From contig CAJWLW010000055.1 in the NCBI GenBank assembly GCA_913042885.1, positions 1 through 20,924 on the forward strand: a stretch of 20,924 nt of DNA, in the 5' to 3' direction. How positions within the stretch are numbered: position 1 is the first letter of the stretch; every line of letters begins with the position of its first letter. Both the position numbers and the translations under genes were made by a program. Source of the stretch: an uncultured Lentisphaeria bacterium. GTDB lineage: Bacteria; Verrucomicrobiota; Lentisphaeria; JABSQK01; CAJWLW01. The notes below the pieces were generated by a model. It searched no databases. It saw nothing but the letters and a program-made list of their open reading frames with translations, and had not been told where the DNA came from. Positions 1-5,978 of the stretch are shown here, one piece after another.

Positions 1-1393
1 AATAAAAGGGAAAGTCATAGCCCCACTGTTCTCGCCAGTCGGCAATCATCGCGGATAACAGTTGATGGTAATTCGCGGCAACACCCTGCCAGGCGTTCGA
101 TTCGCCCTGATACCAGATGGTGCCGCGAATGCCGTAGCCAACCAGTGGATTGATCATGTTGCGAAACAATACCGAGGGGGAGTTTTGGTTGCCCGGCCCC
201 ATCGGCTCTTCCGGCAGGCCTCGATCGCTGAGATCGACAAAACCGAAGTCATGCTCGACATGAAAGTTCCATGCGCCGGTCAGCGGCAACCGTTGTTCGT
301 TGTCGCCGGCCGGCGACAGATACAGTTCGGTCGGCTGGCCGACAAAACCGCCGGCGTACATATGTGAAAACACTCGGGTGGCGACAATCGCGCGGCCCGG
401 CTTGACGAGATTGCCCGGCACCGTGTACCGGCGCGGGACGATCCAGGCGGCGGGGTCGTCGCCTCTGGATAGCCCGCCGACCTTTTCGCCATTGAAATAC
501 GTTTCATCCCACTTGTCCAGTTCCCCGAGAGACAGCAGGAGCTGCTTGCCGGCCCAGTCTTGGGGTATGTCAATTTCGCGGCGGAACCAGAACACGCCGC
601 TGTAGTTTTCGCCGTTACTTTGCCAGCTGCCGGGCTGTTCCATTTCGCGCCATGCCGAGTCGTCGTAGTCCGTGTCGGCATAGCCCAGCTCGAAGCCGTT
701 GTTACCGGGGTCGGCGGGAAGGTTCTCCTTCTCCCAGGCAGTCTGCTCTTTCGCATACGCTGCCATAGCCTCATCGAGGTTCTCGAGTCCTGCCTCATAC
801 GCTGCGATCATTTCCGCATAGTGCGGCATCGACAGCAGCTTTTCCCGGCTGGTCCAGGCCTCCGCACGAGTGCCGCCAACCGAGGCATTGATCAGGCCGA
901 TCGACACGTTCCGGGTGCGATGCAGTTCGCGGCCGAAGAAGTAGCCGACCCCCGAAAAACCGCTCACGGCGGTCGGTGTGCAGGCTTGCCAGTTTGCTTT
1001 GAGGTCGACACGTTCGTCTGCCCCGGTCAGTATCGGTATCTGGAACAGGCGTATCCGGGGATAATCGGCGAGCTCGACCTCCGCATCGCCGTTGGCACAA
1101 TCCTTCAAGGTCCATTCCATGTTCGACTGGCCGGAACACAGCCACACCTCGCCGACCAGGATGTCACCAACGACAATTTCTTCGGAGCCGCAGACGCGCA
1201 TTTCATACGGCCCGCCATAGTCCATTGCCGGCAGTTCGCAGATGAAGCGGCCCTCTGCATCTGCCACGGCATCGGCAGCAGAGCCGTTCAAAGCGACTGT
1301 CACGTTGTTGCCGGGCGTGTCCCACCCCCAAACTTTTACCGTCTGATTCTGCTGCAGAACCATGCCGTCGCTAAATAGTGCTGCCAGTTTCAT
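1..1393 (-). CDS. Sialate O-acetylesterase-like hydrolase (C-terminus cut by window edge)
   Basis: An open frame of 464 codons runs from an ATG at 1393 off the left end of the window. It begins MKLAALFSDGMVLQQ, the usual N-terminal strand of the sialate O-acetylesterase (SASA, SGNH-like) family. It carries the nucleophile motif GQSNME (Ser90) and, near residue 427, WYQGESN. Residues of about 230-370 (for example GVFWFRREI and LGELDKWDETYFNGEKVGG) look like the jelly-roll insert common in this family. The family removes O-acetyl groups from sialic acid or from plant and algal polysaccharides. The Asp/His end of the catalytic site should lie beyond base 1. No signal peptide is visible although many relatives are secreted, so it may act on imported oligosaccharides. 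An AGAGGA Shine-Dalgarno lies just upstream. It is the last visible gene of a minus-strand operon, 79 bases after the aldolase gene. Natural substrate unknown. Confidence 0.93.
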   Translation of the reverse strand, partial: MKLAALFSDGMVLQQNQTVKVWGWDTPGNNVTVALNGSAADAVADAEGRFICELPAMDYGGPYEMRVCGSEEIVVGDILVGEVWLCSGQSNMEWTLKDCANGDAEVELADYPRIRLFQIPILTGADERVDLKANWQACTPTAVSGFSGVGYFFGRELHRTRNVSIGLINASVGGTRAEAWTSREKLLSMPHYAEMIAAYEAGLENLDEAMAAYAKEQTAWEKENLPADPGNNGFELGYADTDYDDSAWREMEQPGSWQSNGENYSGVFWFRREIDIPQDWAGKQLLLSLGELDKWDETYFNGEKVGGLSRGDDPAAWIVPRRYTVPGNLVKPGRAIVATRVFSHMYAGGFVGQPTELYLSPAGDNEQRLPLTGAWNFHVEHDFGFVDLSDRGLPEEPMGPGNQNSPSVLFRNMINPLVGYGIRGTIWYQGESNAWQGVAANYHQLLSAMIADWREQWGYDFPFY

Positions 1394-1472
1394 TGGTCCT
1401 CTTGCTTAACACGTTTTGTAACGGATCGGTGAGCGGGATCGTCGCATGTAAAAAGACAGGTCCCGCCCGTGG

Positions 1473-2411
1473 TCAGACGACAGGCTTGAGCTCGAAGACA
1501 TCTTCGAAGAACTTTTTTATGCGCTCGAATTCTTCGCCGGTGGCGCAGGTTTTCGTCGGATTGCCGACACGGTTGTTGGGGTAGAAACCGCGGATCATGA
1601 CGGAGCTCTTGAGGAACACCTGCCAGTTGACGGTGCCTGCGAAGGCGATCAACGGCTCTTCGTAACGATAGATAATGTCCTTGGCGGCCGCGGTGTCTCC
1701 CGCCTCGACGAGGTTGCCGAACTCGATGGCCAGGTCCGGACGAAACGGTGCGACCCCGCAAAGGTACGCCGGCGATCCATGTGCGTGGCCGAACAGGAAA
1801 TTACTCATCAGCCCGCCACTGATTGCCGCACAATTATGACCGGTCAGATCGCGGATGTGTGCGTAGTAATCGGTGAACTGGTCGCCGTCGTTCTTGATCC
1901 CGACAACATTTGGTCGCTTGCCGATTCCGGCAAATGCCTGCCGTATGTCGCCCGCCATTGTGTTGCACCAGCCGGCAGGATTCCACCACATCAGCAGCGG
2001 GATGTCGGAAGCCCCCTCGAGCTCGTCGAAGTACCCGGTAATGACATCGCCATTCGGTCTTTCGAAGGTGTTGATCTGGATCTTGACGGCATCGACGCCG
2101 ACGGCATCGGCGTGCTGCAGAAATTCCCGACACTTGCGCGGCGCCCAGAAACCGGTGGACGAGACGCAGAGGCTGCGGCCGTCGATGGTCTTGGCGACCT
2201 TCTCCGTGAGCCGCCACAGATCGTCCTCGGTGAGCCAGGCGAATTCACTGCTGCCGTAGGTCAGCAGGATGACCGGCGTCTTCTCCGATGCCAGCCAGTC
2301 GACGTAGTTGCAGACCGCATCGTCGTCGACTGTGCCGTCGTCGTTGAAGCACAGATTCAGGGGGACGATAGCGCCCTTGAGGCGTGTGAGGCAATCGGTT
2401 GCTCGGCTCAT
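1473..2411 (-). CDS. Dihydrodipicolinate synthase / N-acetylneuraminate lyase family aldolase
   Basis: A 312-residue protein, the normal length for this class I aldolase (TIM-barrel) family, which makes or splits pyruvate-type aldol products through a Schiff-base lysine. The lysine is visible as K173 in NVVGIKNDGDQF, matching the VGIKEA motif of DHDPS. TYGSSEF (51-57) stands where the GTTGE phosphate/pyruvate-binding loop is expected. The catalytic tyrosine of the YN motif appears as tryptophan (W143-N144-P145 in LMWWNPAGW), so it is unlikely to be a true DapA or NanA. AGGAG with 8-base spacing precedes the ATG. It lies between the cyclase-family gene (97 bases upstream) and the esterase gene. 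Inferred role: cleavage of a keto-acid intermediate from a sugar or uronate. The family call is firm, the substrate is not known. Confidence 0.92.
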   Translation of the reverse strand: MSRATDCLTRLKGAIVPLNLCFNDDGTVDDDAVCNYVDWLASEKTPVILLTYGSSEFAWLTEDDLWRLTEKVAKTIDGRSLCVSSTGFWAPRKCREFLQHADAVGVDAVKIQINTFERPNGDVITGYFDELEGASDIPLLMWWNPAGWCNTMAGDIRQAFAGIGKRPNVVGIKNDGDQFTDYYAHIRDLTGHNCAAISGGLMSNFLFGHAHGSPAYLCGVAPFRPDLAIEFGNLVEAGDTAAAKDIIYRYEEPLIAFAGTVNWQVFLKSSVMIRGFYPNNRVGNPTKTCATGEEFERIKKFFEDVFELKPVV

Positions 2412-2508
2412 TTTACTTTCTCCTGTTAGATGGTGACATCTGATTACGAAATCCGTATCAGCCGTGGGTCAATCCGAGCCGTGGAAATCTCCCAGGTCGT
2501 CGGTTGGA

Positions 2509-3195
2509 TCAGTCATTCGGCACGAAGGCCACGGCGCGCACCCAGGAACCGTCGGCTTCGCTGACGTTCAGTGGCAAGGCCAGCAGATATACTTCCTTGT
2601 TGACGATCTGATCCAGGTTAGTCATCAGCTCGAGGATGATCGGGTAGTTGTCCTTTTCCCGGAAAATCTTTGGGTGATCTTCGAGATATGGGTCTGTGGA
2701 CGGCGTGTCCATGCCGATCAGCTCGAGCTTGTTTTTGAGTGCCCAGTCGATGGCGGCTTCGGAGAAATGCGGGTGGTCGAGGTTGAAGTAGGTCTCGTCG
2801 AGCGGCTTGATGTAGCGGTCCCAGCCGGTATGGATGAGGATGCTGTCGCCAGGTTCGACGCCGCGTTTCTCGAAGTCCTCGGGCTGGTAGTGATCGCCGA
2901 GCGTTTTCTCGGTGAAGTCGAGCACCTTACACCAGCCCATGTAGCGCTGCAGCGGGATTTCATGGACCTTGTCGCCGAAGTCCTGCATGTGATACGGCGC
3001 ATCGGTGTGGGTGCTCTGATGCCCGGACATGCAGTAGTACTTCATGTTCAGCGGTTCGACGCTGCCGTGCTTGCGGCCCTTGACGATCCAGTCGTGCACC
3101 ATGCAGCGCGGCTCGGCGCTCCAGATCGGAGCGTCGTCGTGGATCGGCAGAGACAGGTCGACCATGGTCATGTTTTCGAACAGATCGGGGCGCAT
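2509..3195 (-). CDS. Cyclase-family (kynurenine formamidase-like) metal-dependent hydrolase
   Basis: A 228-residue protein with the metal-binding signature of the cyclase family (Pfam PF04199; relatives are arylformamidase KynB and isatin hydrolase). GHQSTHTDAPYH (58-69) fits HxGTHxDxPxH with H59, H63, D65 and H69, but the usual glycine is Ser61. The N-terminal strand MVDLSLPIHDDAPIW matches the DLSxPI start of the family. LIHTGWDRY and IGMDTPSTD are the two later conserved blocks. These enzymes hydrolyse amide or ester bonds, or open rings, on small carbonyl compounds using Mn or Zn. No signal peptide, so cytoplasmic. A GGAG lies 10 bases before the ATG. It sits 40 bases after the PhyH gene in the same operon. 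Nothing here suggests kynurenine breakdown; a lactone, amide or ester from the sugar pathway is the likelier substrate (inference). Confidence 0.92.
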   Translation of the reverse strand: MRPDLFENMTMVDLSLPIHDDAPIWSAEPRCMVHDWIVKGRKHGSVEPLNMKYYCMSGHQSTHTDAPYHMQDFGDKVHEIPLQRYMGWCKVLDFTEKTLGDHYQPEDFEKRGVEPGDSILIHTGWDRYIKPLDETYFNLDHPHFSEAAIDWALKNKLELIGMDTPSTDPYLEDHPKIFREKDNYPIILELMTNLDQIVNKEVYLLALPLNVSEADGSWVRAVAFVPND

Positions 3196-3235
3196 GTGGA
3201 GGATTCTCCGTTACTTACACTTGCATTGGCGGACT

Positions 3236-4144
3236 TCAAATCAGTGGTGCTTCGGGACGCCAGGCATCCGGGGTTGTGCTCAACGACGGTGGCGCGCCAT
3301 AGACCTCTTCGGCCTGTCCGTCTAACATATCGTCGAGCATTGGCCAGGCCATGCCGCCGACATAGCGCATTTCCTCCTGGCGCCCGCACAGCCACAGGTA
3401 CATGTGTGCGGCATCGTAGTTGTCGAGCTTATTGCGCCGCAACATGGTGGCACCGGTTTGCAGATGACTGAACGCCTTGGTGTCGCGGCCCGGATTGAAA
3501 TCGGGCTCGATAATCCAGTCGCGCGTTGGCGGGGAGTTGCGCACGTAGTTGTACTTGAACAGATGCCGTGTAGTGCCTGTCGCAGTTGCCTTCGAACGAC
3601 GGTGCCAGATCGGGTAGCAGGTCAGGAAGACTGTGCCGACCGGGCCGACACATTTCTTGGCGCCGCGGATTGCGCCGTAATGCGTGACCAGGGCGCTCTG
3701 CCCGAGGATAAAATGGCTGCCGGGCAGCACCTCTGTCGGGCCCATCTCTTCGGTTGTGTCCTGCATCAGGCAAAAGACCTGCAGATAGTTGAGTGCCCAG
3801 GTGTGCATGTTGCCGCCGTCGACATGCCAGCCCAGCGGTTTCGAGTCCGGACATTTACCAATGTGGTTTGCCAGCATCCATGGCAAGCCGAAGCCTGCAC
3901 CCAGCAGCGACCGCACGGCTCCGGCCACGACCGGAGCGAAGATCAGGCCATCGGTGAACCACGATTCGTTGAGCAACGGTACCGGCTGCACGGCGTAATC
4001 GGGGTTCTCTGCGACGTAGTCGAGCGCCCGGTCGGTGATGTCTTTTGACACCGCGCTCGGTAATTCCATATAACCGTCGCGGCAGAATTGAATGACTTGC
4101 TGATCGGTCAGGGTCGGCTCACATTCCTTCGTGATCAATCTCAT
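3236..4144 (-). CDS. Phytanoyl-CoA dioxygenase (PhyH) family Fe(II)/2-oxoglutarate oxygenase
   Basis: A 302-residue protein of normal PhyH length. LGWHVDGGNMH supplies the HxD iron ligands (H107, D109). YPIWHRRSK supplies the distal histidine (H181), and TTRHLFKYNYVR gives R193 as a candidate 2-oxoglutarate carboxylate binder. The family hydroxylates small molecules or removes groups by oxidative cleavage, using O2, Fe(II) and 2-oxoglutarate. I chose the ATG at 4144 because it overlaps the stop of the upstream gene as ATGA and has GGAG 8 bases ahead. An in-frame ATG at 4150 is too close to that GGAG, and the frame stays open to 4333 only as a shadow of the upstream gene. The overlap implies translational coupling with the 115-residue protein. 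PhyH enzymes are numerous in marine Planctomycetes and Lentisphaerae. Substrate unknown. Confidence 0.93.
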   Translation of the reverse strand: MRLITKECEPTLTDQQVIQFCRDGYMELPSAVSKDITDRALDYVAENPDYAVQPVPLLNESWFTDGLIFAPVVAGAVRSLLGAGFGLPWMLANHIGKCPDSKPLGWHVDGGNMHTWALNYLQVFCLMQDTTEEMGPTEVLPGSHFILGQSALVTHYGAIRGAKKCVGPVGTVFLTCYPIWHRRSKATATGTTRHLFKYNYVRNSPPTRDWIIEPDFNPGRDTKAFSHLQTGATMLRRNKLDNYDAAHMYLWLCGRQEEMRYVGGMAWPMLDDMLDGQAEEVYGAPPSLSTTPDAWRPEAPLI

Positions 4145-4488
4145 CGCCATTTCTCCAGGATGAACTCGAAGCCGAGTCCGTATGTCCGGTTTTCGTTGAG
4201 CGACAGGGACATGTTCGGGAAACTGATGACGCGCCAGCCGTCCTTGATCGCATCGATCGTCGAGTTGTAGGGCCAGTCGTCGTCGTCGGGTTCTATGAGC
4301 TCGCCGTCGACCATCATGCACATACCGATCCACCGACTGTCCAGTCCGGTCTCGACGGCCTGCGCGTACAGCAGGTCCTGGCGTTTACCGGACAGTACCT
4401 GGTCGAAGGCTTCAGACAATTGCTCACGGGTCAGGGCACCTTTGTCGAATTGGTCGAGGCAATCGCGAATGATTTGATGATTTTGCAT
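4141..4488 (-). CDS. Unrecognised 115-residue protein coupled to the PhyH dioxygenase
   Basis: I do not recognise this family. The 115-residue product has a helical N-terminal half (MQNHQIIRDCLDQFDKGALT, then EQLSEAFDQVLSGKRQDLLY) and a C-terminal half that looks like beta strands, with an acidic EPDDDDWPY segment and FPNMSLSLNENRTYGLGFEF. There is no signal peptide, membrane helix, cysteine pair or clear catalytic motif. Its stop overlaps the PhyH start (ATGA), which suggests that the two products work together, perhaps as an accessory or second subunit. I chose the ATG at 4488 because a TTGATT-16-TAAAAT promoter ends nine bases before it. There is no Shine-Dalgarno there, so the mRNA may be leaderless or nearly so. 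The antisense frames have no recognisable protein. Confidence 0.72.
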   Translation of the reverse strand: MQNHQIIRDCLDQFDKGALTREQLSEAFDQVLSGKRQDLLYAQAVETGLDSRWIGMCMMVDGELIEPDDDDWPYNSTIDAIKDGWRVISFPNMSLSLNENRTYGLGFEFILEKWR

Positions 4489-4496
4489 AACAATGG

Positions 4497-4524
4497 ATTT
4501 TAACGATGAATGTGGCGAAATCAA
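4497..4524 (-). promoter_or_regulatory. Predicted sigma70-type promoter of the catabolic operon
   Basis: Read on the minus strand: TTGATT (4524-4519), a 16-base spacer, then TAAAAT (4502-4497). Transcription would start around 4490-4491, two to three bases before the ATG at 4488. That would explain why no Shine-Dalgarno is seen there. It would drive the five genes from 4488 leftward without the damaged gene upstream. Prediction from sequence only. Confidence 0.5.
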
Positions 4525-4661
4525 AAGGCGAATCGAGAAGTTATGGCCGAACCCTCGTTTTTTTTTGCGAATCTCGCTGGTTGCGCCAGCCCCACAAGGC
4601 GGTGCCGCTGGATCTGTGTAAAACCGAGGACTCACATGGACTCTGTTTCGGCCATGCCGTC

Positions 4662-5398
4662 TCACTCTGCGCGATATCTGACGTGCAGTTCCAGTTTTTC
4701 GATTTGCATGGCTTCCTGTTCAGTGGTCCGCGGGCCGCGTGCCGCGGCGATCTCCTGCAGGCACTGCCGCAGGCGGTGCATGAACTCCGTCAGCCGGTCG
4801 CGGTTGACCCAACCCTGGCTTGGCGGGAAGACCACGCCCCTGGCAAAGTCGAGCTCGATCCCGTCGAACGGCCAGCGTTCAGCGATTTCCTTGAGATTTC
4901 GCAAGACATAGTCGTGGACCTCGGGCAGCGCGAAATCCCAGCAGCCATTGTGTTCGTGCGTTGACTACGGCACGCGGAACTGCCACTCAGGATGCTCGAC
5001 TTTGATTGGAATAACCGCGAACGGCCGAGGTCGTTGTCGAGGCCGTTTATCCGATGGGCATAGAACGATTCCTTGCCCCGCTTGTGGGTTGCCTGCAGGA
5101 CGATGTCGACGATATCGATGCCGTCCGCCACCCACTGCTGGTAGCGAGGATCATCGAACAGCGGCAGGAATTCGCTCTTGTAGGGTACCTGATTGCCCTC
5201 GGACCAGTTCCACCAGATGCTGTCGATTTGCGATCCATCGGCGTCGGTGAAAGTAAACAGGCTTTCGACGTACGCGTCGAAATCGTCATAGTGCTGGCTG
5301 CACGTGTTGGTTGTGTAGGAGACGTCGAAATTGACGACGATGCGGCGCTGCCGTTCGACCGCGGCGATGTGTTCGTCGGTCAGTGTGATCTTGTTCAT
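4662..5398 (-). pseudogene. Broken TIM-barrel glycosidase-like gene (frameshift, internal stop, truncated end)
   Basis: Translation from the ATG at 5398 gives MNKITLTDEHIAAVERQRRI, then NFDVSY, IDSIWWNWSEGNQ, VDIVLQATHKRGKESFYAHR and INGLDNDL. At about 5025 the homologous reading moves to the next frame: PFAVIPIKVEHPEWQFRVP. This hits an in-frame TAG at 4965-4967 and then continues as CWDFALPEVHDYVLRNLKEI and AERWPFDGIELDFARG, ending at 4662. The order HRIN, EHPEW, W-FA-PEV and DGIELDF matches the glycoside-hydrolase-like barrel proteins (GH10-like or DUF4015-like families) common in Planctomycetes and Lentisphaerae. A one-base deletion, one stop and loss of the C-terminal third argue for decay. 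Sequencing error could explain the frameshift but hardly all three. The N-terminus has no signal peptide. Confidence 0.8.
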
Positions 5399-5978
5399 AG
5401 TTGTTTTTTGAGTTGTATAAATTTTTGCCAGTTCCCAAAATTGCCGAAAGAGGAAGTGGACGATGGGCTATGCCCGGGATACCAATACTTTGAGAGTGTC
5501 GTTCAGGCAAGCGAAGTCAAGCGGTACGGCTGGTTGAGATTGTTTCCAGCATCTTCGTACTTCTACTGGAATGCGGGTCATCCTTGACCGAGACAGCAAC
5601 GGTACCTACATCGCCGGAAGTCTTTTCTCTTCCGTCTCTGTCGGGTAACGGAACTTTTCCGACCCCTGGGCAGCGTTCGGTTGTGCAGTCCGGTCTGTAG
5701 TATGAAATCCCGTGTGTGTGTGGGGGCATACAGCGCGCTCCTCCACACTGCTCAAACAATTACGTATCTGCCGCTGTATCAGTATTACTGGACGGCACTT
5801 ATGCGATCACGGACGATGTCGGCCGTAACCCAGAAAAAAAGGGGTAATAGCTCGCAAAAAAAAGCTTGCATTATTGGTCGTTGTTTGCTATAACACACTT
5901 TATATCCATGCGGGAAAATTCTTTTTTCCGTTCTCTTTGTCATGGCACAATCACACACAGTTAGTGGAGAAGTAAAAA
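5399..5978. other. Divergent intergenic region, about 580 bases
   Basis: It separates the leftward broken gene from the rightward surface-protein gene. I see no convincing coding frame. It holds a clear rightward promoter at 5866-5894, preceded by two A-tracts (5834-5840 and 5856-5863). A weak leftward -10-like TATACA (5419-5414) is close to the start at 5398. There is a short GT run near 5711-5721, and small hairpins such as CGGAA-CTT-TTCCG (5649-5661) with no T-run. Nothing else recognised. Confidence 0.6.
5866..5894 (+). promoter_or_regulatory. Predicted sigma70-type promoter of the modular surface protein gene
   Basis: TTGCAT (5866-5871), exactly 17 bases, then TATAAC (5889-5894). An A-tract (5856-5863) directly ahead of the -35 could act as an UP element. 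Transcription would start near 5901, giving a leader of about 78 bases before the GTG at 5979. This is the best promoter match in the window. Confidence 0.65.

Noticed and set aside
2464..3471. 335-codon open frame on the plus strand
   Set aside because: It spans the ends of two well-supported minus-strand genes and their spacer, and its translation resembles no protein family.
4550..4575. T9 run near 4558-4566 considered as an intrinsic terminator
   Set aside because: No stem precedes it on the plus strand. On the minus strand it is an A-run, so it cannot be the U-tract of a leftward terminator.
5640..5665. Small hairpins around CGGAA-CTT-TTCCG, considered as a riboswitch or small RNA
   Set aside because: Stems are five pairs or fewer, there is no conserved riboswitch core and no linked gene start. 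Likely chance structure.
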